This document shows, in pieces, positions 50,459 to 62,182 of a DNA stretch of 64,000 nt; the first letter of the stretch is position 1; the number at the start of each line of letters is the position of its first letter. Position numbers and translations under genes: made by a program. The stretch covers positions 1,178,001 to 1,242,000 of the forward strand of contig OY723310.1 in the NCBI GenBank assembly GCA_963210315.1, read 5' to 3'. The notes below the pieces were generated by a model, which ran no database searches, was not told the origin of the DNA, and saw only the letters and a list, made by a program, of their open reading frames with translations. The stretch is from Rhynchopus euleeides. Lineage: Eukaryota > Euglenozoa > Diplonemea > Diplonemida > Diplonemidae.

Positions 50459-51362
50459 ATGCCGTCCCCAGACGATGATACCGGGCTGCCCCCGCCGCTC
50501 CCCCCCCCGCCGCCGCCCCCATCGCTGCCCCCGCCTCTGCCGCCGCTGCCGATGCCGCAGGTGCCGCCGGAAGTGGGGTTGGGGGATGTGCCTAATGGAC
50601 CTCGAAGCCCGCTCGACACGGAGGCGATTGCATCAATCCAGCAGGCTCACTCCTCTGGGGAGGAAGGCGGGAGCGACAGGAGCAGCAGGTGGGACGATGG
50701 GGAGCGCAGCGTGCCCCGGCTTGCCCGGCTCGCGAAAAGCAACAATCTGAGCGGGGAGTTCAGCCAGTCGTCTCTCTCCCTGGGGAGCTCGTCGGAGGCG
50801 GATGAGATTTTTCCCCCCATGCGAACGTCGTCCAACCTCTCCGCGCTCCCGCTGCGCCCCAACACCCCGAAGCGGCAGCGGAAGCGGTCCTTCAACCAGA
50901 TGCAGATGCGGCGGAGGCAGCGCTGGATCCACAGCATAGAGAGCGTCCCTCCCGCCGAGCTGCTGAGCTTCGCCCCGAACGCGTTGGTCCGGCAGCTCTT
51001 CAAAGCGCAGGAGGTGGGGTTCATGCGCCACGAGATGGAGGGGGCGGTCCTCTGCCAGTGCGCAGAGGAGATTGTGGCGGAGGGTGAGGTGCCTGCAGAG
51101 GATGGGACTGTCCTCCGTCTGCATGTCGACCGCTGCTGTGGCTCGCTGACATCATACTGCGGCGTGTGCGCTCCACACGCAAGGAGTACACCGTGTTGGG
51201 AGACGGGGTGAACCTCGCCGCGCGTCTCATGGTTCTTGCCTTTGCGGAGGAGGGCTCAGGGGACGACCTGAAGGTGCGTGTCGACGAGGGAACCCAGGAG
51301 GGCGCGGAGGCGATGCACGAATTCGAGGGCCCCCGCATGGTCAACGTGAAGGGGAAGGAATG
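50459..51362 (+). pseudogene. Adenylyl cyclase pseudogene with two internal deletions
   Basis: Matches the intact cyclase from its ATG through residue about 197 (…MRHEMEGAVL). It then jumps near 51052 to the segment encoding CAEEIVAEGEVP, and jumps again near 51150 to the second cyclase domain (SYCGVC…, 56030 onward), changing frame. The match ends near 51362 at VKGKE, where the 5' flank of B-box/WD40 copy 4 begins. The first catalytic Asp region is lost, so it cannot encode a working cyclase. Confidence 0.88.
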
Positions 51363-51573
51363 CTCCTGTTTTTTGGCATTGCGGGAAGCGCCGTCACCAC
51401 ACAGGGTACTGCCTCTTAGCCTGCCCCTTGTCAGCAGCACACGTGTGGGGGAACGCTTCGGCAGTGCAGTGCACAGCGAGCGGGGGTCGGGCACGAAAGG
51501 CACCTCCCATACCACCTCACAGCGCAAAGCAGACCACACACCACCACTGACGACAGGATACACGGCAGGCACT

Positions 51574-53316
51574 ATGGGCTGGCAGGGTAGTGTGCAGCAC
51601 GTCCCACTGGTGGCGACATGCGAGTCGTGCAGCGCGCCCGCTACACAGCAGTGCGGGGTGTGTGTCGACCTGCTGCTGTGTGCCAACCCTGCCTGCTACG
51701 ATGCGGCGCACCAGCGTGCCATGGACAGGGACGCACACCGCAGCACCCTCGGGCCAGTCGGGGCAGTGCAGGGGACGCTGCCCCCCGAAGCGAACACGCA
51801 CACCGGGTGCAGGGAGGCAGGGTGCAGCAGTGCGCTGACATGCCAGCACGGGATGGCGGGAGCTACGGCTGCGCAGAAGAGAATCAGACAGCGCTTGGCA
51901 TCCTTCGGGACACGGCTTGCGGAACAGCGCGGCAGCGCAGAGCAGATGCTGGTGTCGGTGCGGGACTGCATTGCCCAAGAGGACAGCGCGCAGGCACAAC
52001 TGCAGCAGGAGCTGCGTGCTGCCTACCTGGTGCTGCACGAGGCACTCGCCAGGCAGGAGTGTGCCATGGAGGCGGAGCTGCAGCGGGCGTTCGTGGCACA
52101 CCGGTGGGGCCTGCGGCAGGACGAGCAGGCGCTCGTGGCGTTTGTCGCGGAGGCCACCGCCCTGCTGCACCACATGGAGGGGATTGCCCAGCAGGCTCCC
52201 GGGTACGCACTGCAGCTTGCGGAGCAGAAGCCGGAGGTGCTGGACCACCTCGCGTCGTTGCGGCAGCCGCAGGTGCGTGTGCCCCACAGCATGGCACTTG
52301 ACATACCGATAGCGTCCATTGTACGTGCGATGCAGAGGGGCGGGGTGGTGCAGGCAGACGTGCAGAACGTACCACAGACAGCTCGCGGCCAGGGCACCAC
52401 ACAGGCCGACACAGGGTCTGCACCGCTTGTCAAGCTGAAGTGCACGAAGGTCGTGGAGACATCGCAGTGTGCGGTCGCAGTGGACCCGACGGGGCAGGAG
52501 TTTGTCACAGGCAACAGGGAAGGCGTCGTTGCTTTGTGGGAAACCAGCACACTGACCACAGTGCAGTCCGGGAAACATGAGGGTAAGGTTCTGGCGTGCG
52601 ACATGTCAGGCGACGGGGTGTGGATTGCGTCGGGTGATGAAGACAACACTGCGAGGGTCTGGGACACCAGGTTGTCCGGTTCGAAGTGGCCCTGGGGGAG
52701 GGACAGCTCACACACGGACCTGAGGCAGGTGCACAAGCTGACCGCACACACGGATAAGGTGTATGGTGTGAGGTTCAAGCCCGGGGGAGGGCCACTCGCT
52801 ACTGTGAGTATTGACAAAACCGCCAGGCTGTGGGACTTCGAAAGTGGCCAGAGCCAGGGCCACGTGGCAGGCGACCACGTACTCTTCACCTGCTGCTGGT
52901 GCCCTGACGGCAGGCTGGCGTTGGGGTCGGATGGTGGTGGTGTCAAGCTGTGGGATACGCGATCCCCCTCTACCACGTCTCTGCCTCCAAAAGGTGTTAT
53001 CTGGGCTGTCTGCCCCAGCAGCGACGGGCACCGCATCGTGGTCGGAGGCATGAGTGAGTCGGTCGTGGTGTGGGACATGCGACAACAGCAGCAGCTCACC
53101 TCCATGAAGGTGTGTGGCTTTGTGCACGCACTTCAGTTTATGCCAGACGGCGACCTCCTTTGCGGTGGGAGGGACAAACTGCGTGTGTATGACGGGATGT
53201 CGTACGACCTCCTTGCATCGGAAGATCAATATGTATACTCCGCAGCAGTGTGTGGCAACACTATCCTGACCGGGACGAGGAAAGGCTTTGCCCGCTGGAC
53301 GTACGAACCCGTTTGA
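51574..53316 (+). CDS. B-box zinc finger/coiled-coil/WD40 protein, copy 4 (intact)
   Basis: 580 aa, same length and domain order as copy 2 (B-box about 14-60, coiled coil about 100-235, WD40 about 275-580). The frame is also open upstream to 51166 through the cyclase remnant, giving a potential in-frame fusion of cyclase-domain residues to the B-box protein. The MGWQGS start is preferred because it is shared by all copies. Differences from copy 2 are scattered and mostly in the propeller. Confidence 0.85.
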   Translation: MGWQGSVQHVPLVATCESCSAPATQQCGVCVDLLLCANPACYDAAHQRAMDRDAHRSTLGPVGAVQGTLPPEANTHTGCREAGCSSALTCQHGMAGATAAQKRIRQRLASFGTRLAEQRGSAEQMLVSVRDCIAQEDSAQAQLQQELRAAYLVLHEALARQECAMEAELQRAFVAHRWGLRQDEQALVAFVAEATALLHHMEGIAQQAPGYALQLAEQKPEVLDHLASLRQPQVRVPHSMALDIPIASIVRAMQRGGVVQADVQNVPQTARGQGTTQADTGSAPLVKLKCTKVVETSQCAVAVDPTGQEFVTGNREGVVALWETSTLTTVQSGKHEGKVLACDMSGDGVWIASGDEDNTARVWDTRLSGSKWPWGRDSSHTDLRQVHKLTAHTDKVYGVRFKPGGGPLATVSIDKTARLWDFESGQSQGHVAGDHVLFTCCWCPDGRLALGSDGGGVKLWDTRSPSTTSLPPKGVIWAVCPSSDGHRIVVGGMSESVVVWDMRQQQQLTSMKVCGFVHALQFMPDGDLLCGGRDKLRVYDGMSYDLLASEDQYVYSAAVCGNTILTGTRKGFARWTYEPV

Positions 53317-54364
53317 TACTGCGTGTGGCCACTCTGGGAAGGAACCTGTTCAACCGAATGAATGTCAAGAGAGAGGGGAACACGGAAAGCTGGTGGTCTT
53401 CTTGCACAGAACATCCCCATACAGCCTGCCGGTGCGGTGTGAAGTGTACGCTCCAGCATCTGCATGGTGAAGTATTTCGTGAGTTGTGACGACGTGGAAC
53501 TGCCCAGAACAAGTGTCTGCCTGTGCCTTCACTCTGTGCCAACAAATGCGAGTCCTCCGGCAGCATGTGTGCACGTCACTGCCTGGCCAGACTGGTGGCT
53601 GTCGGTGCCGAAGTGCTGCCTACAGTCGCACACCTTTTAACGTATTTCTGGAGTTCGACGTCGCCACAACTGGGGAGGGAGGGTCCGTTCAGTCGTCTGG
53701 AATTGTTTTCTCTCATCCCATGGAGTGGGCGGGGCCGTGTCGGGGAAGCAGGTGTCGCTCGTCCCTGGCAGCTGGCATTGCGTGTGCCTCCTGAGCCTCC
53801 TGTTCCTTGCTTCTCCGCATCTGGTGTGAAGTGTCTCGGATATGCCCCTGTTCCTTTGGGCCTTCGCCCTGTGCAGCAACCCTGCTGTTCTGCCCTTCTG
53901 AGGCGAAGCGGGTTGGTACCAACCCCCTCCCGTGAAACCCCCTGCCCTGCCCCTGTGTCCAATGTCCCAGGCGATGCTTGCGATCACCACCACTGTGCCA
54001 AGGCTCCATCCACACACCCAACATCGTAACCCCAACCTCCCAGGTTTCCACACCGTACACGACTGACACACACACCCCTCTCCGGTCAGAACAGAAAAGG
54101 AAACCTTTCAGGCTGCATATATATCTTTTTATATAACCGAAGGCCAACAGACACACACACACAGCCTCCCCTCTTTTGAGGCGAAGTGAAGAAAGACCGA
54201 TTTTATCTCTCTCTCTCTCTCGCTCTTTTGTTCTCACTCTTCATCTTAGATATTTCCCCACCCCCCTCTCCAGGCGACGAGAAACCATGAGCAGCCAGTG
54301 ACTCAAACAGCGCCCCCCTTCCTCGCCCTCCCCCCCTTCCCCGCGGTGCATCTCCCCGTGGGAT
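53317..54364. other. Spacer and 5' UTR of the intact cyclase gene
   Basis: Common WD40 3' flank, then the cyclase leader. A TATA-rich stretch lies at 54115-54136 and a (CT)n tract at about 54208. It duplicates 49452-50458. Confidence 0.6.
54115..54136 (+). promoter_or_regulatory. Candidate TATA-type promoter element of the cyclase gene
   Basis: CATATATATC and TTTTTATATAACC in an otherwise GC-rich flank, about 230 bp before the ATG. Its presence at 50210-50230 reflects the duplication rather than independent conservation. Confidence 0.3.
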
Positions 54365-57300
54365 ATGCCGTCCCCAGACGATGATACCGGGCTGCCCCCG
54401 CCGCTCCCCCCCCCGCCGCCGCCCCCATCGCTGCCCCCGCCTCTGCCGCCGCTGCCGATGCCGCAGGTGCCGCCGGAGGTGGGGTTGGGGGATGTGCCTA
54501 ATGGACCTCGAAGCCCGCTCGACACGGAGGCGATTGCATCAATCCAGCAGGCTCACTCCTCTGGGGAGGAAGGCGGGAGCGACAGGAGCAGCAGGCGGGA
54601 CGATGGGGAGCGCAGCGTGCCCCGGCTTGCCCGGCTCGCGAAAAGCAACAATCTGAGCGGGGAGTTCAGCCAGGCGTCTCTCTCCCTGGGGAGCTCGTCG
54701 GAGGCGGATGAGATTTTGCCCCCCATGCGAACGTCGTCCAACCTCTCCGCGCTCCCGCTGCGCCCCAACACCCCGAAGCGGCAGCGGAAGCGGTCCTTCA
54801 ACCAGATGCAGATGCGGCGGAGGCAGCGCTGGATCCACAGCATAGAGAGCGTCCCTCCCGCCGAGCTGCTGAGCTTCGCCCCGAACGCGTTGGTCCGGCA
54901 GCTCTTCAAAGCGCAGGAGGTGGGGTTCATGCGCCACGAGATGGAGGGGGCAGTGCTCTACGTCGATGTCGCCGGCTTCTCAACCACCATGGAACGGTAC
55001 GTCCAGGCCGACACCCACATCCGGCATGGGGCGGAGAAGATGGGGCAGCTTGTTAACCACCTCCTGGAGCGGGTCCTCCTCGTCGTGGCGAGGTTCGGAG
55101 GTGACGTGCTCCAGTTCTCCGGGGACGCGGTTCTCGTCACCTGGGTTAACGAGCCGGACGATGATGAGTTCACCCGGAGGCGTGCCGCTATCCTTGCAGC
55201 CCAGTGCGCAGAGGAGATTGTGGCGGAAGGCGAGGTGCCTGCAGAGGATGGGACTGTCCTCCGTCTGCATGTCGGCCTCTCCTACGGCTCGCTGACCCTG
55301 CTGACGGTGGGTGGTTTTAAGGACCGTTGGAAGTGTGTCTGCATCGGGAAGTCCGTTCACGATGCGGGGAATGCGTCTGTCATAGCCCAGGCGGGGCAGA
55401 TCGTCGCGGTGAAGGAGATCGTCGCCATATCCAACAAGGCTGTGAACGGCAGCGGGGTTCCTGGGGCGGAGGACTACATCCTGGTGGGGCGCGTGCCGAA
55501 GGTGAAGACGCTCCCCACACCGCCTGCCCCGCTGCAGCCCACCTCAGCTCAGGTGCACATGCTGGTGACGTTCATCCCCTCTGTCGTCGCGATGCTCCTC
55601 GCTGAGCCAGGGAGGGCCGGTGGAGTCCGCTCGCAGTCACCCCAGAGCGGGAACAGCGCTGGTAAGCGGGCCTCCGTGGACTCCGTAACGACACCCCCGC
55701 CTGGGGGGCGCCAACCGCTGACAGCAGGCGAGATGCGGCTTATTTCATGCATATTCCTCAAGCTCGACATAGAGCACACACGGGATGGGTTCTCTGTGAA
55801 GCTGAACGAATCATACACCTTGATCCAGAAGATGCTGCGGACCTACGGCGGGAGCTGCAACAAGCTGATGTATGACGACAAGGGCCTGACGTGCCTCTGC
55901 GTCTTCGGCCTCCCTGGTTCCAGCCATGAAGATGACCCCTCCCGCAGCGTCGCCTTCTCGCGCCGTGTCGCAGATGCTCTCGAATATATCAACGTCGACG
56001 TGAGCATCGGCATCACCAGATCCAAGTCATACTGTGGAGTGTGCGGCTGCTCCACACGCAAGGAGTACACCGTGTTGGGAGACGGGGTGAACCTCGCCGC
56101 GCGTCTCATGGTTCTTGCCTTTGCGGAGGAGGGCGCAGGGGACGACCTGAAGGTGTTCGTCGACGAGGCAACCAAGGAGGGCGCGGAGGCGATGCACGAA
56201 TTCGAGGGCCCCCGCATGGTCAACGTGAAGGGGAAGGAGTTCCCCGTTAAGACCTTCCGCCTCCTCCCGTCGGAGCTCCCCTGGGGCATGGGGTCCCGCC
56301 AGGCGCCGTCGCTCCGGGAGTCCTCCCTCTCCTCCTCCGTGCTGAGCAGGGCGTCGGTCGACCTGCCCATATCGCCCCGCTCTGCGGCAAACCGACACTC
56401 CATCGCCAGCGGGATCACCCCGATGACGCCACTCTCACGCTCTCTCCGCAACATGGCACGCATGAGCTCCGCATCGGGATCAGACCTCTCAGCAGCCACA
56501 CACGAGACAGCCTCAAGCCGGAGCAGCCTTTTCCCCTGCACCACCGCCAACGGCGCGGTGTTAGTCCTGGAAAGGATTGAAGAGATGAAGATCATCGGCT
56601 ATCTCGTCGACCGCCTGACTGATCCCGACCAGGGGAGGCCATCCCACCGCAAGCGGAAGGCGAGGCGCAGAGAGGTGAGCTCTACCGCACCTGCGTCGAA
56701 GGAGGGAGGTGATGCGGGTGCGACGGGGCCGTCGGGGAAGGACGGCCCGTCGACGCACCGGGGGTCGACGGCGTCTCCCCCGCCGCCATCACTCCCCCCG
56801 AGCAAGCAGAGCGTTGCCGTGGTGGACGAGGCTGACGAGCATGTCTCGCTGTCGCACGAAGAGGACTTCTGCGGGCCGTCCGCAGAGAGCAAGTCGCAGG
56901 GGCAGAAGCATCTCAGCGCAAGGGAGAAGAAGAGGCTCCGGAGAACCCCGAGGAGCGCGCCGCTGTCTGTTGGGAAGAGGGAGGAGGATGCGGTGTCAAC
57001 CATGATGTCGGAAACCGGATCGCAGGCGTCGGACCGCGAGGGGAACGACGACCCTGAGGGGAAGCCCCCCAGGGAGCGAGAGAAGGCGGAGCAGGCCCCA
57101 GCACCAGCCCCGACACCTCCTCCGCCCCCTCCGCAGCAGAGGGAGAGGGAGAGGGAAAAGCCACGCCCGCGGCTCGTCTCCGACCCCCAGCAGGGGAAGC
57201 CGCGCATCGCGGTGATTGATGGGGAGGCGGGCATGGGTAAGAGCTTGCTCCTCCACAAGGCATGCGCTGTTGCGCGGGATAGGAGCGTGCCGTACCACCT

Positions 57301-60300
57301 CGTCAGCACCACCTCCGCGATGCGGAACCGCCCCTACGGGGCACTCGGGACATTCCTGGAGGAGCTGCGGACGGATGATACCCTCCTCATGTATGACGCC
57401 CAGCAGCAGCACCTCCTCTCGACTGTCCTCGCAGGAAGCACTGCCGCTGCGATGCCCCCATCTGGCACTGCGCCCGGCTATGCCGGGGAGGGGCGACACC
57501 TCTCCCTCGAATCCCAGCTGCCGCAGCTGAATGGGATGATCCGGGACATGCTTCTGGCGTATATGCGTGGGAGCTCGCTCCTCCTCATTATAGACGACGC
57601 GCAGTGGCTGGATGACCTTTCCTGGGCGCTCCTCTCCTTCCTCGCAGAGGAGATCCCGACGACCATTTCACTCCTGCTGTCGAGGCGTATCAAAGGCTAC
57701 GATGAAACAGCCTTCCAAACCCTCCAAGAGGTACGAAAGCTCTCCGGGGTCAGCTTCCTCGAGCATGGCGATCTGGAACCCCTCATGCACAAATCGACCT
57801 ACAGTGGCAGGTCCAGCCTCGATGAGAGTGTGGAAGGGCAGGAGCATGACCTCCGCCGTGAATCGCTCGATCTCTGCAGGGGCACCTCGCATCGGACCCG
57901 GTTCCTCAGGGAGACAGCGGCGGGGCCTGGGGCGGTGAGCTTTGTGCTGACTCCCCTTAGCATGACGAGCTGCACGACGTTCTATAAGATGGTGTTGGGG
58001 GTGAAGAAGGTGTCGAACGATGTGATCGGTTACGCCTACAGCAGGTCCTGTGGGAACCCCGGGGTTGCGGAGAGGCTGTTCGTGACGCTGAACGACAGGC
58101 ACGCCCTGGTGACCCTCGGGGAGGGGGTCGCGGAGTTCACACCCACCGCGTCGATTGACATATTCGCGCACCTCGTCCCCTCGGAGACAGAGTCGATGAT
58201 CATGTCGATGACAGATCGTCTCCCCACAGAGTGCCAATACTACCTCAAAATCATGGCTGCTCTCGGGACTGATGTGAAGGTGAGTCTCGTCGCAGCAGTT
58301 GCAGACATATCGTGCGACTTGATGCACGCCTACTGCGATCAGTTCGTCGCGGCAAACATCCTGCAACCCGACGTGTCGAGTTTTGTATCCAGGACCCCTG
58401 CTGTCGGCATCACCACCGCTGCCGCTGCCGCCGCCGCAGCCACCGGAAGCACCTCTGGGAGTGACATGCCGGCAGTGGTGCCGCTCCCCACCACATCGCA
58501 CTATGTGTTCCGCTCGGAGATCCTGCGCGACGTGGTGTACTACAGGATGCTGCACCACCAGAGGATGGAGCTGCACAAAAAGCTCGCCGAGGCGATAGCT
58601 TTGGAGCTGGGGAGCGACGACGCGATAAACGATGTCGTTGTGGATCACCTCGCCATGGCGCAGGACCCGCGCGCGGCTGACCACCTCGTCGCCCGCTCCG
58701 AGGCACATCTCGCGCAGGGCTCGCTGAAGGCTGCTGCGGACGTGCTGACGAAGGTGCACGACTGTGCAAAGCACCTCCCCGACAGCGACGGCTATATGAT
58801 CCACACACGCCACCTTATCACGGCACACCAGGACCTGGGCAACTGCCACCTCGCCCGCCCCTACCTTGAGGAGCACTGCGCGCGGCTCAACATGCCGGAC
58901 CATTCCTCAAAGGGCTACCTGCAGCTCGCCATCCCCTTCCAGCGGCTCTTCCTCTCGCTGCCGTCCTGCTGTGTTTCGGACAGCACATCCGACTCGCTTT
59001 TGGTTGACGCCGAGCGTGCCATGGCCTACAAGCTCCGCGCAGACGTACTCCTCTTCGAGGGAAAGGTCGACGCTGTCCGATTCATCGCCTTAATGGGTCT
59101 CCGCATCGCCCACAACGTAAAGCGCCGCGCCTCCAAGGCAAAGGTGAAGGCAGCTACAAAGGGAAGAATAGAAGGCTTCAGCGAGGCACGGCACAGATCC
59201 TCTGTTGTCCGCCCGGAGGCAGGCTGGGCGGCGGCCTCCGCCGCTTCGGACCCTGCAACTGTAGCGGAGCGTGCGCAGGCTGTTGTCGATGAGGTGCACC
59301 CCGCACTGTGCTATGCCCTGGGGTATCTCGACCTGTGCTGTGGCAGCAGGTCTGCCGGCGAGGCCTGGGCAGGCAAGTCAGCAGGGGAGGGCAAGGGGCA
59401 CGGCTACAAGCTGGAGACGGTGCCCAGCCCGGGGCTGCTCTTCTTCGAGAGCCAGCGGTACGTCGCTGTCGCGGCGACGATCAACAACATGAAGCAGGTG
59501 TACACATCGCTGTGCCGGACGGAGAAGACCTCGATGATCCAGCTCTCACTCTGCCTGAGGATTTCAGCAGAGCTGCTCCGTGGCAGCTACATCGATGCGA
59601 CGATGCTGCACAAGGAGCTTGCCAACAAGACAGGCAACGGGCAGAGCCTGCGCTTCTCGCTTTATGCAGTTGCGCTGCAGGGCATCATCTGTGCGGGCAC
59701 CAATGCATCCGAATCGCTTTACAGTATGCAAGAGGGGAACTGGCGGGGATGTGGGAGGTGACGGAGGGGGGTAACAACTTTAAAAGAGAGGGGAAACGAA
59801 TGTGCCAAGTCAGGAATGGCCAAAGCCAGAAGCTGGGAAGGGATGTGTGACAGTGGAGACCAAGAGTCTCGGTGTGTGTCTACACTAATATAAAAAAAGA
59901 TCCACGTGTGTGTGAGTGCGTCAGGGAGGGGGGGGGGGTGGGGAAGGGTATATCTTGCGTGCTCTTTCCCCCCCCCTCTCCCCGCCTGTGTTCCACCTCC
60001 TCTCTCTGCACCACTGCCGTCCTACAGCTGCTCGGGAAAGGATGGAGAACGCATTGCTGTACGCCAGGGGCAAGGCGACAGGGGATAACGTCGCACCTCT
60101 GGGCGACCCGACGCTGCTCCTCCTGATGGGCTGCAGCTTGAGCTTGGTATGCGTCTGCCTCCGTGTGGCGATAGAAGGGGAGGGGGTGGCAGGGGCCATC
60201 GCAAGTGGGGTGGTTTGTCCCACTCCTTTGCCCTCTGATGCCGCACACCGCACGCCGTACGACACACAGGGCTTCAGCCGTGACAAGGCGAGGCACCCGC

Positions 60301-60945
60301 GTGCCTCGCTGATTGTGGAGCTGTACAACCTAGCGGATCTGCTTATCGACACCGACCTGCTGACGCCTCTGCACCTCGTCTGCTTCCCGATCCTGATGGA
60401 GGTGTTTGTCGCGGCGAAGGATGTCAAGAACGCACAGCGTGTGCAGGAGAGATACGTCTGGGCAGCAGCGCGCTTCCCAGCGCTCGAGGCACGGTGCGAG
60501 TTCTGGAAAGGCAGCCTCAGCATGTTGCAGGGCGACTGCTTCACCGCTGTGCGGACATGGAAGGGGGGTGTCGAGCTTGCCGTGCGCATGGGCTGTGGGT
60601 ACGAAGAGGCGCTCTGCAAGATGCGTGTGGTGGTATGTCGCCTGAGGCGTTGTCTTGTGTGGTGGTGCACCGTCCGGTTGGGGATGGGTGGGTGTGGGGA
60701 ATTGGTGTGTCTGCTGCACTTCATGGAAGACGGGGGAGGAGGTGCTGCTTCTTTGTTACTACGGCCACCACCGCCACACACAGGGCTTGCCACGGACAGA
60801 CCGTGAGATGATGCAAGAATACGCAGCATCTGCACGGCACTACTTCGTGCTCTGTGGTGCGGAGTACGACAACGCGATATTGACCTCACAAACACGCACG
60901 CGCACAGTGCCCGAGCAGGCATCCGCTACTCCCGGAAGTGACTGA
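54365..60945 (+). CDS. Soluble-type adenylyl cyclase (tandem class III cyclase, ATPase, TPR-like)
   Basis: 2000 aa in four exons: 54365-59723, 60028-60146, 60270-60632, 60784-60945. Phases close exactly (6003 nt). A polyproline N-terminus (about 7-40) precedes cyclase domain 1 (about 195-365: VDVAGFS with D201, FGGDVLQFSGDA with D254). Cyclase domain 2 (about 460-620) holds GGSCNKLMYDDKG and EYTVLGDGVNLAARLM. A charged linker leads to a STAND/AAA-like ATPase: Walker A GEAGMGKS (K959), Walker B LLLIIDDAQW (D1077). A long helical C-terminus follows. This is the order of bicarbonate-responsive soluble adenylyl cyclase (ADCY10-like), which makes cAMP in the cytosol and flagella. Regulation by bicarbonate or calcium is inferred from the family only. 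Confidence 0.9.
59724..60027 (+). other. Spliceosomal intron 1 of the cyclase gene
   Basis: 304 bp, donor GTATGC, acceptor CCTACAG, phase 1. Contains CACTAAT as a possible branch site, and in-frame stops, so it must be removed for the downstream exons to be read. Confidence 0.8.
60147..60269 (+). other. Spliceosomal intron 2 of the cyclase gene
   Basis: 123 bp, donor GTATGC, acceptor ACACAG, phase 0. Divisible by three with no stop, so retention would add 41 residues without a frameshift. Composition (G-runs) and matching donor favour an intron. Confidence 0.65.
60633..60783 (+). other. Spliceosomal intron 3 of the cyclase gene
   Basis: 151 bp, donor GTATGT, acceptor ACACAG, phase 0. Splicing leads to a 53-residue final exon ending at TGA 60943-60945. 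Confidence 0.75.
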
Positions 60946-61500
60946 CACCCCACGGGGCGTTTTTCACCGCTTGTCAGAAGGTCTCCATACCCGTGCAGTC
61001 CAACCACTCCCTGCCTGCCTGTGCACGATGCCATCACTCCAATCCGAACACGAGGGGTTGCCCACCTGTGTACGTGTCTCTTCTGCGTTGTCGAACCATT
61101 CGCATCAATATGTCAAATTGGGTGTCAGATTGTTTCTTCACCTGCTCATACCGCCTGGGTTCAGCAAGAGCAGCAATGCCACCACCGGCCGATATTTGTG
61201 CCGTGTCCAATATTTGTGATAACCCTTCTGGTGCCCCTGATTTACCCCTTTTTCACTACGCACAAACTACGCAATCTGGGGGGGGGGTCTCGCTTTTTGG
61301 TCCCCCCCCAGTTTTTTTTGGTCCCCCTTTCTGTGTGGCTACTGAGACAGGACTGGAGGCACTGCGCTGACCGAGCAAAAAATTATTGCCAGAACTCACT
61401 ATACACCGTACGAAAGAACGCACGACATGTGGGGCGGGACTCCAGAAACACCTGGGCAAGGTTGCCCCATGCCCAGAAACACCTGAGAAGGAAGTGAGTT
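60946..61500. other. 3' flank of the cyclase gene, no gene recognised
   Basis: No canonical AATAAA. G/C runs at about 61277-61325. Confidence 0.4.
61245..61277 (+). repeat. Direct repeat, left (CACTACGCACAAACTACGCA)
   Basis: The block TTTTCACTACGCACAAACTACGCAAT recurs at about 62183-62210. The pair bracket about 930 bp. This could be a long target duplication of a retroposed insert. Confidence 0.6.
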
Positions 61501-61530
61501 CCAGGAGCCGCGTAGAACACCCTCGAGATT

Positions 61531-61848
61531 GTGAATGATGATACGATCACAGCCTTCAGGGCGCTGCGAGGTGCCACCCTGAAGGTGGCCCTTGACATCA
61601 AGGAGAGCGTCGGCCGAGGGGTCGACGAAAAGCTGAAGAAGGCGCTACTGGCACTGGATCCCGCGGGGTATACGGAGGTCACCGCCACACAGGCAACCTC
61701 CGCTGACAACGTCCAGGAGACGTTATCCGAGGGGATCACAACGGCACTAGAGATCTGTGTCACGGGATCCAGGCGCCCACTCTCCCTCGACGGTCTGGGG
61801 ATTGTTGTTGGGTATGGTGTCGTTTCCTGCAGCTGCAAAAAAGCGTAG
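61531..61848 (+). CDS. Unknown small ORF, possibly a remnant
   Basis: 105 codons, GC-rich with coding-like composition (NDDTITAFRALRGATLKVAL…LKKALLALDPAGYTEV), ending CSCKKA. No family recognised. It lies between direct repeats and upstream of another fragment (61929), so it may be part of a decayed inserted gene. Confidence 0.3.
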   Translation: MNDDTITAFRALRGATLKVALDIKESVGRGVDEKLKKALLALDPAGYTEVTATQATSADNVQETLSEGITTALEICVTGSRRPLSLDGLGIVVGYGVVSCSCKKA

Positions 61849-61867
61849 CAACTGTGCTTCCTTCTTC

Positions 61868-62135
61868 CTTAATGATGCGTTGACGCTTCCACCCGGAGGA
61901 GCTGAAGCAGGCACCGCTTAATGATGCGTTGATGCTTCCACCCGACGAGCTGAAGCAGGCACCGCGCCAAAGGGCACCCCCAAAGAGACCTGCAAAGACT
62001 GCGTCGAAACCCGCACCGAAGGCTGCCAGCGCTGCAGCACCTGAAGAACCTGCAGCACCTGCAGCACCTGAAGCGCCTGCACCCTCACTGACCCCGGAAC
62101 AGCAAGAACTCCTTGAGTTTGGGGTCCCGGCATAG
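61868..62135 (+). pseudogene. Lys/Pro/Ala-rich protein fragment with internal duplication
   Basis: A segment of about 49 bp (AATGATGCGTTGA-GCTTCC…GAGCTGAAGCAGGCACCGC) is present twice at 61871-61965. The following frame encodes a KRPAKTASKPAPKAAS basic stretch and an (E/A)P-rich tail ending at 62135. It looks like the C-terminus of a histone H1-like or linker-type basic protein, but is too short and simple to assign. Confidence 0.3.
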
Positions 62136-62182
62136 AGACAGAGAATGGCTGAGTAAATCAAAAAATGAGACCCCCCCCCCCC

